Origin: a virus
Virus record (IMG/VR): IMGVR_UViG_3300043772_000238
Coordinates: 1-34,183 of that record
Direction: 5' to 3' (one strand)
Length of the DNA stretch: 34,183 bases
Shown here: positions 1 through 5,858 of the stretch, piece by piece
Layout of the letters: every line of letters starts with the position of its first letter
Numbering within the stretch: position 1 is the stretch's first letter
Position numbers and translations under genes: made by a program
The notes under the pieces: generated by a model
Database searches by the model: none
What the model saw: the letters and a program-made list of their open reading frames with translations, nothing else
What the model was told of the DNA's origin: nothing

Positions 1-411
1 GTATAGGTAAAGTTGGTCTTTTTTCCAGTTGGAAAAGGACTGGGTTGCAAACGGACTAGGTCTTTTCTGACCTGCAGCCTGTCTTACCATACGAGCCAGG
101 GTAATCTCAGGTCGCATCTCAAAGCTGGCAATAAGGCATTTCTGACCCTGCTCAACCAATCCAAGCACGACTTGGCCCAACAACAGCGACTTTCCATGTC
201 CGTTTACACCAGCCCAAAGGCTGACTTCAGAAGGTCTAATTGAGATATTTCTAGCTTTTTCCCAAGGTAATGCACACCCTTTAGCGTATAAATTACCGGC
301 AAAGTAGTCATCTAGGGACTCTTGATAGTCCGACTTTTCCCTAATCTTGCGCTTAACATTGGTGTCCTGGCTGTATTTCAACCAGTCAATATCATCCTTT
401 TCTATAAACAT
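1..411 (-). CDS. DnaB/Twinkle-like replicative helicase, N-terminal part (runs off the left end)
   Basis: The first 137 codons of a RecA-fold hexameric helicase, reading leftward from ATG at 411 and open to base 1. A Walker A loop GVNGHGKS lies at residues 68-75, followed by a DnaB-like segment ASFEMRPE near 95-102. There is no primase domain ahead of the ATPase core. The start overlaps the end of the upstream gene by 20 bases and has a GGAGAG ribosome site about 5 bases before it. The reading frame continues in phase in the leftward ORF that enters at base 34183. Merging the 9 shared end bases gives one protein of about 302 residues, short for DnaB but normal for a phage helicase core. It should unwind DNA at the phage fork, loaded with the DUF1376 protein upstream. 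Confidence 0.85.
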   Translation of the reverse strand, partial: MFIEKDDIDWLKYSQDTNVKRKIREKSDYQESLDDYFAGNLYAKGCALPWEKARNISIRPSEVSLWAGVNGHGKSLLLGQVVLGLVEQGQKCLIASFEMRPEITLARMVRQAAGQKRPSPFATQSFSNWKKDQLYLY

Positions 412-706
412 TAATCTCTCCATCGTTGTCAAGGCCGATGATTGTATTGACTTCCGCATCTACCAGGGCAACCCACCACTTTGTAAACTGGATAATGTCT
501 TTAGCTGGCATTAGTTGAATGTTTAGGTCTTTAGCCCAGGTCAAGTCCACCAGCTTTTGATGGTCTCTATCGTCAATCCATACCGTAGGAATGATTCCGT
601 CAGCTACATCCTTTTCTGCGTTAAATGTTTTGCCAAACTGCACAAATACGGATTTAGGCTTATTACCAGCCATACGCATTGCAATTATTTGATTATGTCC
701 AATCAT
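392..706 (-). CDS. Conserved-looking phage protein, unknown function
   Basis: A soluble protein of 104 residues with no motif I recognise. The start is set at the ATG at 706, not the GTG just before it, because GGGAG plus the spacer taagtg sits exactly in front, the same start cassette used by three other genes here. It lies between the DUF1376 protein and the helicase, starting 4 bases after the former and overlapping the latter by 20 bases. A replication accessory role, for example in helicase loading, is therefore reasonable but is inferred from position alone. The protein is rich in Asp, Lys and hydrophobic strands and has no predicted membrane segment. Confidence 0.7.
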   Translation of the reverse strand: MIGHNQIIAMRMAGNKPKSVFVQFGKTFNAEKDVADGIIPTVWIDDRDHQKLVDLTWAKDLNIQLMPAKDIIQFTKWWVALVDAEVNTIIGLDNDGEINVYRKG

Positions 707-709
707 CAC

Positions 710-1336
710 TTACTCCCATGCTTGTTTAGGTTTAACTACGGAAAGTCCTGCTTTTTGATTTCTAATCCAGTTGCGCCAAGTTGCAGACCAATCTAGCTTT
801 ACGCCTTTTTGACCAGGCACAGAAACCCAGTAATCTGTAAATTCTTCAAAAACCTTGTTTACAGATAAATCCTTTCGTTCTTTGGCACAAAACTCAATCC
901 ATTCATTTGGTAATGCAAGACCCTTTTCCCATCTTGTACCTTTGGTAGCTTTAGCTACACCAATACTGTTTATTGGTTCTTGGTTATTGGTTGGTTGAAC
1001 GGTCGTTGAACGCTTGTTAAACCTAGCTTTAGCAGATGCTTTACCAGCCCTAACCGCTTGTTCTTGTTTTTCATGATATTTAGCAATTTCTTCATCACAT
1101 CTTTTGTTTATCCAACCAGACTCTGTAGACTCAAAGAATTTTGTTAGGACATAGTAGACTTCTTCTATCTCAGACATCATGCCAATGTCTTTGGCAATAT
1201 CTGCTGGACAACCTGTAAATGGTTTTTCTGCCAAATAATAAGCATCAATTAACCTTCTATAAGCCAAATCTTCCAATAGGCTTAAATGCCTAGTATGAGA
1301 AGCATAGTCACCTATGTTGAAATTAAAATAGTGCAT
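710..1336 (-). CDS. DUF1376 (YdaU-like) replication-associated protein
   Basis: 208 residues. The N-terminal 90 match the DUF1376 pattern: a start like HYFNFNIGDYASHTRHLSL, then LEDLAYRRLIDAYYLAEKP, and a GWINKRCDEEIAKY block near residues 75-90. This is followed by a Lys/Ala-rich linker and a C-terminal domain with W..TWRNWIRNQ (about 183-193), like the C-terminal parts of phage replication initiators and DnaT-type loaders. DUF1376 proteins include YdaU of the Rac prophage and usually sit beside helicase or DnaC genes, as here. An AAGGA ribosome site precedes the start, which follows the repressor stop by 1 base. The likely role is origin recognition or helicase loading; the biochemical function of the family is not well established. 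Confidence 0.8.
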   Translation of the reverse strand: MHYFNFNIGDYASHTRHLSLLEDLAYRRLIDAYYLAEKPFTGCPADIAKDIGMMSEIEEVYYVLTKFFESTESGWINKRCDEEIAKYHEKQEQAVRAGKASAKARFNKRSTTVQPTNNQEPINSIGVAKATKGTRWEKGLALPNEWIEFCAKERKDLSVNKVFEEFTDYWVSVPGQKGVKLDWSATWRNWIRNQKAGLSVVKPKQAWE

Positions 1337-1337
1337 T

Positions 1338-1535
1338 TCAGTCCTTTTTAAATAGGTCTGGTCTTAGCATTTCTCTTGTCAAACGAAGCTCTGAAAGCTG
1401 CTCAATTTGGCGTAAATATTTAAATGGAATCTTGGTGGAGTTCCATAAATAAATGGTTTGTGGCTGTATTCCTAGCTTTTCAGCAAGGTTTACCAGGCTT
1501 CCAAACTCAATTTTTAATAAATCTGATGGGGTCAT
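1338..1535 (-). CDS. YdaS/Cro-like helix-turn-helix transcriptional regulator
   Basis: 65 residues forming a single small DNA-binding domain. A helix-turn-helix is visible at about residues 11-35 (SLVNLAEKLGIQPQTIYLW), and the C-terminal REMLRPDLF is the signature of YdaS/Cro-like phage regulators. I chose the ATG at 1535 rather than an ATG 8 codons upstream because AAGGAG lies at the right distance before it. It is the first gene of the leftward early operon and faces the rightward early operon across an operator-rich gap, which is the expected position for a Cro-type switch protein. No partner CI-type repressor is present, so it probably times early transcription rather than maintaining lysogeny. 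Confidence 0.8.
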   Translation of the reverse strand: MTPSDLLKIEFGSLVNLAEKLGIQPQTIYLWNSTKIPFKYLRQIEQLSELRLTREMLRPDLFKKD

Positions 1536-1672
1536 GTAATTCTCCTTTTTGGCTATCATATACGAAAACTATATAAAAATATACTTATTAGGGAAAGTCC
1601 CTATTAAAAAACTATACCAACCTATATTTTTAAGGTATAGTAGAGTCTAGTTCAACAGTAAAGGAGTAAGTG
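1536..1672. promoter_or_regulatory. Divergent early control region with inverted and direct repeats
   Basis: The 137-base A+T-rich gap between the leftward and rightward early operons. Inverted repeat 1 spans 1585-1607 (TTATTAGGGA, 3-base spacer, TCCCTATTAA; 9 of 10 arm bases pair). Inverted repeat 2 spans 1611-1641 (ACTATACC and GGTATAGT, perfect 8-base arms, 15-base spacer). The direct repeat AAAACTATA occurs at 1565-1573 and 1608-1616, 43 bases or about four helical turns apart. A TATAGT at 1636-1641 could be the rightward -10 element and TATGAT at 1555-1560 (minus strand) the leftward one, but neither has a good -35. These are likely operators for the YdaS-like regulator. An origin function is possible but not shown. 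Confidence 0.65.
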
Positions 1673-1753
1673 ATGAAACCAACATTTTTTGATGTACTTT
1701 GCGCCTTAGTTTTGGGCGCAGTCTTGGGCGCAATGTTTGCGATGGGTGTTTAA
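1673..1753 (+). CDS. 26-residue single-pass membrane peptide
   Basis: A very short gene, first of the rightward early operon, preceded by AAGGAG and the spacer taagtg. The product is one hydrophobic helix after a short N-terminus (MKPTFFDV), with a glycine-zipper pattern LGAVLGAMFAMG around residues 14-25 (Gly15, Gly19, Ala23 at i+4 spacing). Such helices tend to oligomerise in membranes. It ends one base before the next ATG. No family is recognised. Its first position in the early operon suggests action on the host envelope soon after infection, for example superinfection exclusion, but that is inference. Confidence 0.65.
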   Translation: MKPTFFDVLCALVLGAVLGAMFAMGV

Positions 1754-1754
1754 T

Positions 1755-2033
1755 ATGAACAGTCATGATGCGTACTACGAACCCGAAGATGATTACACGG
1801 GCTCAGACGAGTTCCAATGCGAAGTCGCAGAACTTATGAAAGACGAATATAACCCTTGCAACTGGGGTAATTTCTGCGAAGCATTTGAAGGTGTACAAGA
1901 CCCTGAAGTTGTAGCTCAATTAGAAGAAATGCTAGAAAAGCGTGACTTTATGGCTTTAGGTCGTAAGTTATGGAATATGTCGTATGAGTACCAAGAGCGT
2001 TTTGCTACAGATGCAGTATTAGATAACCAATAA
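1755..2033 (+). CDS. Small acidic protein, unknown
   Basis: 92 residues, strongly acidic (N-terminal YYEPEDDYTGSDEF), with a helical C-terminal half (LEEMLEKRDFMALGRKLW). The ATG at 1755 is chosen because the preceding gene stops at 1753, giving a stop-start junction for coupled translation; an earlier in-frame start at 1737 would overlap the membrane peptide. No motif is recognised. Small acidic early phage proteins often act as DNA mimics or inhibitors of host proteins, but nothing here proves that. The gene is followed by the recombination module. Confidence 0.65.
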   Translation: MNSHDAYYEPEDDYTGSDEFQCEVAELMKDEYNPCNWGNFCEAFEGVQDPEVVAQLEEMLEKRDFMALGRKLWNMSYEYQERFATDAVLDNQ

Positions 2034-2043
2034 GGAGTAAGTG

Positions 2044-2595
2044 ATGACTACATATAACGAAATACGCAAGATTAATGTAAACGAACATACAGACAAAAAA
2101 GGTAAATTTACCTACTTGTCATGGGCATGGGCAGTAGACCAGCTCCTACAGATTGACCCATCCGCTACCTGGGACTACCAACCCCCTATGCAGTTTGGCG
2201 ATACTTTAATGGTTTTCTGTTCTGTTACTGCTTTCGGTAAGACCATGACATCACAGCTACCTGTTTTAAATCACCAAAACAAAGCTATATCCAACCCTAA
2301 CGCTATGGATGTAAACACAGCTATGCAACGCTGCCTAGCCAAAGCCATTGCCTTACATGGTCTAGGTTTATACATTTATGCCGGTGAAGATGTACCTGAC
2401 GAGCCAACACCTGATTTGACAGCAGAATCCGATTTATGGGTCGCTTTAATTCAAACCTGTACAACCATTGACGAACTGAAAGCTACTTATGGAAAAGCCT
2501 ATAGCGCCCTCTCAAAAGATAAATCAGCAGTTGCCAAGATTTCAACCGCCAAAGATGCCAAAAAAGCAGAGTTGGGAACTAAAAGCAATGTTTGA
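2044..2595 (+). CDS. Single-strand annealing protein, Sak3/DUF1071 type
   Basis: 183 residues. The family pattern is clear: YLSWAWAVDQLLQIDPSATW near residues 21-40, then LPVLNHQNKAI, NPNAMDVNTAMQRCLAKAIA and LHGLGLYIYAGED toward residue 120. This is the DUF1071 (Sak3-like) group of phage recombinases, which anneal complementary single strands onto exposed ssDNA. The start is the ATG at 2044 after AAGGAG/taagtg, not the GTG directly before it. It is followed by a YqaJ exonuclease and an SSB-like gene, the usual partner set for two-component recombination. The C-terminal 50 residues are Lys/Ala-rich and variable, as is usual for the partner-binding tail. Confidence 0.9.
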   Translation: MTTYNEIRKINVNEHTDKKGKFTYLSWAWAVDQLLQIDPSATWDYQPPMQFGDTLMVFCSVTAFGKTMTSQLPVLNHQNKAISNPNAMDVNTAMQRCLAKAIALHGLGLYIYAGEDVPDEPTPDLTAESDLWVALIQTCTTIDELKATYGKAYSALSKDKSAVAKISTAKDAKKAELGTKSNV

Positions 2596-2632
2596 CGAAA
2601 TCTTACGCAAAGAAAGAGAGGCTCGTAAATGA
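2588..2632 (+). CDS. Possible 14-residue linking peptide ORF
   Basis: ATG at 2588 gives MFDEILRKEREARK and a stop at 2630-2632. The start overlaps the end of the annealing-protein gene by 8 bases and the stop overlaps the exonuclease ATG as ATGA. It fills the only gap in this part of the operon and would couple translation of the two recombination genes. The charged helical sequence is plausible as a peptide, but 14 codons is too short to be sure it is translated for a product rather than as a coupling device. Confidence 0.3.
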   Translation: MFDEILRKEREARK

Positions 2633-3234
2633 TTGAACAAGGCACACCAGAATGGCATGAACTCCGCAGGGGTAAGGTAACCGCATCTAGGGTAGCCGAC
2701 ATCCTTGCGAGGACAAAGACTGGCCCTTCAGCGAGTCGGCAAAACTATCTGATTGAGCTTGCCTTGCAAAGAACCACCAAGACCATTGAACCATCATATA
2801 CCAATGATGCCATGGCGTGGGGTACTGCAACTGAGCCGCAAGCTAGAGTCGCATACGAGGTCAAAACAGGTAACTTTGTAGACCAAGTGGCTTTTATTGA
2901 CCATCCTACGATTGAATGGTTTGGATGTTCACCTGACGGCCTGGTTGGTGAAAACCTCATCGAAATAAAATGCCCAAATTCAGCCACACATTGGGAATAC
3001 TTTAAGGCTAAAGAACCACCTAAAAAGTACTTTATTCAGATGCAGGCTCAAATGGCGGTGACTGGTGCTAAATCGTGCGACTTTGTGTCTTTTGACCCAC
3101 GAATGCCGGAACGCAGTCAACTGTTGATAGTTAATGTACCTAGAGACCCTGAGTTTATCTTGTACATGGAAGCAGAAATACAGTTATTTTTAAATGAAGT
3201 CGCAGCAGAAGTAAAACTTATGGAGAATCAATAA
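2629..3234 (+). CDS. YqaJ-family (lambda Exo-like) recombination exonuclease
   Basis: 201 residues of the PD-(D/E)XK YqaJ family. The N-terminal EQGTPEWHELRRGKVTASR is the family hallmark. The catalytic core is GCSPDGLVG (Asp near 103) followed by LIEIKCPN (Glu and Lys near 111-113), and then a Gln-containing helix IQMQAQMAVTG near 137-147. It should resect dsDNA 5' to 3' and hand the single strand to the annealing protein encoded just upstream. Length is close to the lambda Exo size. The stop overlaps the SSB-like start as TAATG, so the two are probably translationally coupled. Confidence 0.93.
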   Translation: MIEQGTPEWHELRRGKVTASRVADILARTKTGPSASRQNYLIELALQRTTKTIEPSYTNDAMAWGTATEPQARVAYEVKTGNFVDQVAFIDHPTIEWFGCSPDGLVGENLIEIKCPNSATHWEYFKAKEPPKKYFIQMQAQMAVTGAKSCDFVSFDPRMPERSQLLIVNVPRDPEFILYMEAEIQLFLNEVAAEVKLMENQ

Positions 3235-3485
3235 TGGCAATTCAATATTTTGTAAAAGCAGCCGTATCGGAATACGAAGATAAAACCGATGGCAAGATGA
3301 AAAAACGGTATGCAAGCATTGGCGTAATTATGGACACCAAACATGGCCTTATGCTTAAACTAGAGACATTACCGTTGTTTGCATTAAAAGAAGGCGGTTT
3401 AATCGCTTACCTAAACCCACCTGAAGATAAAGCAATACCCACGCAACAGGTAAGCAAAGAAGTTCTTAACGATGTGCCTTTTTAG
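3234..3485 (+). CDS. Short SSB-like protein with acidic tail
   Basis: 83 residues. The first 60 are strand-rich (YFVKAAVSEYEDK, RYASIGVIMD, GLMLKLETLPLF), consistent with a small OB fold. The C-terminus NDVPF resembles the DDIPF tip by which bacterial SSB recruits partner proteins. It is short for an SSB (usually 110-180 residues), so this is a minimal or diverged version. It follows the exonuclease with a 1-base overlap, which fits a role in coating ssDNA during recombination and replication. I am fairly sure of the gene and moderately sure of the function. Confidence 0.65.
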   Translation: MAIQYFVKAAVSEYEDKTDGKMKKRYASIGVIMDTKHGLMLKLETLPLFALKEGGLIAYLNPPEDKAIPTQQVSKEVLNDVPF

Positions 3486-3494
3486 GAGAAAACC

Positions 3495-3623
3495 ATGAAA
3501 AAAGCATTAGCCGGATTTGCAGCATTTTTTGTAGTAGGTATTGTTATTGCTCAACAAGCACAATGCTGGCAACAGTATGTATGCGGTGGCGGTGGCTGCC
3601 AATGGGTAACAATTTGTCGATAA
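3495..3623 (+). CDS. 42-residue exported cysteine-rich peptide
   Basis: Starts at ATG 3495 after TAGGAGAAAACC. Residues 1-19 form a signal peptide: Lys-Lys, then the hydrophobic stretch ALAGFAAFFVVGIVIA, with a plausible cleavage after VIA. The mature part of about 23 residues has four cysteines (24, 30, 35, 41) around a GGGG turn and is also rich in Gln and Trp. Two disulfides in the periplasm are likely. Cys24 could instead be a lipidation site, but the residues before it (QAQ) do not make a normal lipobox. It shares the early operon with two other envelope-directed mini-proteins. Function unknown. Confidence 0.65.
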   Translation: MKKALAGFAAFFVVGIVIAQQAQCWQQYVCGGGGCQWVTICR

Positions 3624-3698
3624 TATACGGGGTGAAAGTACACGGTTTTACCGCTTTGCATACGGAGTATAAGTAACCCCACCAATAAGGAATAAGTG

Positions 3699-3983
3699 AT
3701 GAAAGAACTGATTATTTTTTTAGTAGGATTTACCATTGGCGGTTGGGCAAGTCAGTCAGAAGCCCAAACTTATGTCATAACTAACCCACAAGGATATGTG
3801 CGGCAGACCGTACAAGTCCAAGGTAACCAGGCGCAAGTCGTAAACAATCAAGGCTATGTAACCCAAACCCTGACTATTTACCCCAATCAAGTCGTTACCC
3901 CACAAGGTTACGCTATTGGAACTCCTAGCTATACAGTCCCATCCGTACCTATGTCACCCCCATCCCCAAGGGTGCTGCAATGA
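3699..3983 (+). CDS. Exported protein with NQGYV repeats
   Basis: 94 residues, starting at ATG 3699 behind AAGGA and the taagtg spacer. An N-terminal hydrophobic segment (LIIFLVGFTIGGWA) with possible cleavage after SEA at residue 22 marks export. The mature part has three related units: NPQGYVRQTVQV (29-40), NNQGYVTQTLTI (49-60) and TPQGYAIGT (67-75). It ends in a Pro/Ser-rich tail. The repeats look like short beta hairpins and the protein may be periplasmic or on the outer membrane. No family is recognised. It belongs to the envelope-directed early cluster. Confidence 0.65.
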   Translation: MKELIIFLVGFTIGGWASQSEAQTYVITNPQGYVRQTVQVQGNQAQVVNNQGYVTQTLTIYPNQVVTPQGYAIGTPSYTVPSVPMSPPSPRVLQ

Positions 3984-4081
3984 TTGAAACCGTAATGATT
4001 GTGTTTGCTATTGGCGTATTTGCCATATTTGCAACCGTTATGGTACTTGCCGCTATATTTCTTTTTTGGATAAATAAATGA
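3980..4081 (+). CDS. 33-residue membrane peptide
   Basis: ATG at 3980 overlaps the previous stop as ATGA, and the stop at 4079-4081 overlaps the next ATG the same way. The product is nearly all one hydrophobic helix (VMIVFAIGVFAIFATVMVL and onward) ending in FWINK, so a single inner-membrane span with a short charged end. The perfect coupling at both ends supports a real gene. No family is recognised. Together with the genes at 1673, 3495 and 3699 it makes four envelope-directed small proteins in one early operon. Confidence 0.6.
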   Translation: MIETVMIVFAIGVFAIFATVMVLAAIFLFWINK

Positions 4082-4716
4082 CATTCCTTGTAGCTAACAT
4101 ACCCCCTGTTAAGTGTTTTGTGCGTAAAGAGTACCTTTACAACCATGAGAAAGGTCACGGTGAACTAGAGCCTTGTGTTTGGATGACCGCCAAAGCCATC
4201 AAAGGTCAAGCCTTCCGCATAGAATCCATGCTGACAAACTACGGTGCGCTGTACGATAAACTGCCAATTAGTGCCTATGTTTGGAAGGAAGTAACCGAAC
4301 CCCTGCCGCTGGATTATTTGCAGATATGGGATTGCCTTTCTTACGATATGGCGGTGATTGAAAAGTCCAATTTACGGGGTTTGAAGGTCAAGTACTTTGG
4401 TAAAGATAAACAGTTTCACTTTGGCAACTACCTGTTTACAGTCGATTTTGCTAGTCCTGATGCAAACCGCATAGATACTAGCTTTAGCGAGGGGGTCGAG
4501 GAACACAAGTCGTATAACTTTATCAAGCTAGATAACGGTCAATTTGCCTGCCAGCCCAATAACCGTTGCCTTTGGTACGATGTATCGCTTGTGCCAGCCG
4601 AACTTAAAACGCCTGATTTTAAGATACCTACCGAAATCTACAGCGTTGAAAACCATGCCAAGTGGTCAGCTAAAGACGAATGGTTCTACAATTTTGACGA
4701 GATAAAGCATGACTGA
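4078..4716 (+). CDS. Unknown phage protein, soluble
   Basis: 212 residues with no motif I recognise. The sequence is globular, Trp/Tyr/Phe-rich and has no membrane segment. Features include PPVKCFVRKEYLYNHEKGHG near residues 9-28, LDYLQIWDCLSYDMAVIEK near 77-95, and an aromatic, Lys/Asp-rich C-terminus. Phage proteins of this length placed among DNA-metabolism genes are common and poorly understood. It overlaps the genes on both sides by a few bases, so expression is coupled to the operon. Confidence 0.65.
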   Translation: MTFLVANIPPVKCFVRKEYLYNHEKGHGELEPCVWMTAKAIKGQAFRIESMLTNYGALYDKLPISAYVWKEVTEPLPLDYLQIWDCLSYDMAVIEKSNLRGLKVKYFGKDKQFHFGNYLFTVDFASPDANRIDTSFSEGVEEHKSYNFIKLDNGQFACQPNNRCLWYDVSLVPAELKTPDFKIPTEIYSVENHAKWSAKDEWFYNFDEIKHD

Positions 4717-4861
4717 AAAACGATATTGTACGAGCTGCGAGGTTATGCGCCCAGCAGATTACGGCAAGATGATTAAAGCTGGCAAGACAAATAGGTGGAA
4801 ATGCACCGCCTGTACTTTAAAAATTAATGAACCAAAATACGCTAAAAAGGTGGCTAAATGA
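4709..4861 (+). CDS. 50-residue zinc-ribbon-like protein
   Basis: ATG at 4709 overlaps the end of the previous gene, and its stop overlaps the next ATG. Two CxxC knuckles (Cys7/Cys10 in YCTSCE and Cys32/Cys35 in WKCTAC) are separated by about 21 residues, the spacing of a treble-clef or zinc-ribbon fold. The product is Lys-rich, ending in KYAKKVAK. Such small zinc-binding proteins in phage often bind nucleic acid or RNA polymerase. I cannot name a family. Confidence 0.65.
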   Translation: MTEKRYCTSCEVMRPADYGKMIKAGKTNRWKCTACTLKINEPKYAKKVAK

Positions 4862-5085
4862 ACGCTTATGACCTTGCAGATAGATTAGAACAGTTTTATA
4901 CAGGTACGCATATTCAAAAAGCTGCTGAAGAATTGCGTCAACAACAAGCTGAAATAGATGCGTTAAAAAAGTTTATAGCTGAAAGTAAAGCATTAGATAA
5001 AAAGTTATTTGAATCTATAAAAAAATCTGAAGAAATGTGGAATAAGGCAGCAAAATCAATACTAATGAAAGCACAAAAAAAATGA
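4858..5085 (+). CDS. Small coiled-coil protein
   Basis: 75 residues, almost entirely helical: LADRLEQF at the start, then AAEELRQQQAEIDALKKF, giving a heptad pattern, and a Lys-rich end. No catalytic motif is present. It is coupled by ATGA overlaps on both sides. Its N-terminal pattern (YDLADRLEQFYTGTHIQKAA) resembles many small phage proteins of unknown role. It could be an adaptor for a neighbouring enzyme. Confidence 0.6.
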   Translation: MNAYDLADRLEQFYTGTHIQKAAEELRQQQAEIDALKKFIAESKALDKKLFESIKKSEEMWNKAAKSILMKAQKK

Positions 5086-5237
5086 ATGACGATTACGCAT
5101 TACCCCTTATTGTTTTACGCAGATTAAGCCAAGAATACGAAGAAGCTATGCTTAAAAAACAAACTGCTTTGGCTTATTTAACGGCTGAAAAGATGGTTGA
5201 AATGGCTCTAAAACTACAAGATGTAGCTGATGACTAA
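5082..5237 (+). CDS. 51-residue helical protein
   Basis: ATG at 5082 overlaps the previous stop (ATGA); an alternative ATG at 5086 in another frame gives only 13 codons. The product MNDDYALPLIVLRRL continues as one amphipathic helix rich in Glu, Lys and Met. The stop is overlapped by the next start at 5230. It may pair with the coiled-coil protein upstream. No family is recognised. Confidence 0.55.
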   Translation: MNDDYALPLIVLRRLSQEYEEAMLKKQTALAYLTAEKMVEMALKLQDVADD

Positions 5238-5592
5238 CACCGCAATGCGTAATCCAAACGCTAAACATATAGATTATGGGTTTTTGCAGGGAAAAATACC
5301 TGACAATCCTAACTTTATGCCTAGCAACATTGACGGAATCATTGAACGCAATGGCTCGTTTATGGTGCTTGAATGGAAACGCAGAAACGAAAAGATTAGC
5401 AAGGGACAAGAGCGCTTATTAAAAGCACTAGCCCAAAACAATATAACCGTAGCAATAATATGCGGTGATACTGATAACGGGCTTAATTTTGAACATTGTT
5501 GGTTATTGAACAACAAGGGCGAACCTGAAGTAAAGTACACCAAATACGAAGATTTTTTGGAATACTACAAGTTTTGGTATAGCCTGGCATGA
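5230..5592 (+). CDS. Putative PD-(D/E)XK nuclease-fold protein (VRR-NUC-like)
   Basis: 120 residues. The segment SNIDGIIERNGSFMVLEWKR (about residues 33-52) has the Asp, then Glu-x-Lys spacing of a PD-(D/E)XK active site, followed by KGQERLLKALAQ, a helix typical of VRR-NUC and resolvase-like members. A strand TVAIICGD comes after it. It is followed immediately by an HNH protein and a RusA resolvase, which strengthens a DNA-processing role. Structure-specific cleavage is inferred, not proven. Starts and stops overlap the neighbours by a few bases. Confidence 0.6.
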   Translation: MTNTAMRNPNAKHIDYGFLQGKIPDNPNFMPSNIDGIIERNGSFMVLEWKRRNEKISKGQERLLKALAQNNITVAIICGDTDNGLNFEHCWLLNNKGEPEVKYTKYEDFLEYYKFWYSLA

Positions 5593-5858
5593 ACAAAGAA
5601 AAAAAACAACATTATGATAGAGTGGCGAGATTGGGTTGCATCTTGTGCAAAAGACAAGGCAACGAGGGAACACCGTGCGAAATTCATCACATTAGACGAG
5701 GTGGCGTACGAAGCAGCAGTCCTGTTATCGGCCTCTGTCCCTATCACCATAGAGGAGCAAATACCAGTATTCACGGAATGGGTCGAAAGCGCTTTGAAAG
5801 GGAATACGGAGTTACAGAAGAACAACTACTCGAACAGACATTGGCGCTAATATGCTAG
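5589..5858 (+). CDS. HNH nuclease of the Ref (RecA-dependent nuclease) type
   Basis: 89 residues. Metal-binding pattern CILC near residues 17-20, then EIHHIRRGG (31-39), LCPYHH (49-54) and a C-terminal SIHGMGRKRFEREYG. This is the arrangement of the Ref/RecA-dependent nuclease group, in which the HH and CxxH elements form a zinc-supported HNH fold. P1 Ref cuts DNA at RecA-coated displacement loops, so host RecA could be the partner here. The start overlaps the previous stop as ATGA. A 78-codon ORF in another frame over the same DNA is a shadow. Confidence 0.75.
   Translation: MNKEKKQHYDRVARLGCILCKRQGNEGTPCEIHHIRRGGVRSSSPVIGLCPYHHRGANTSIHGMGRKRFEREYGVTEEQLLEQTLALIC

Noticed and set aside
13-243. 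76-codon rightward ORF at the left end
   Set aside because: Lies antisense to the helicase Walker A region; no ribosome site and no protein-like pattern.
1536-1672. CRISPR-like or iteron array
   Set aside because: Only two copies of a 9-base repeat; inverted repeats look like operators.
5614-5850. 78-codon ORF in another frame over the HNH gene
   Set aside because: The other frame holds the complete Ref/HNH motif and fits the ATGA overlaps on both sides.
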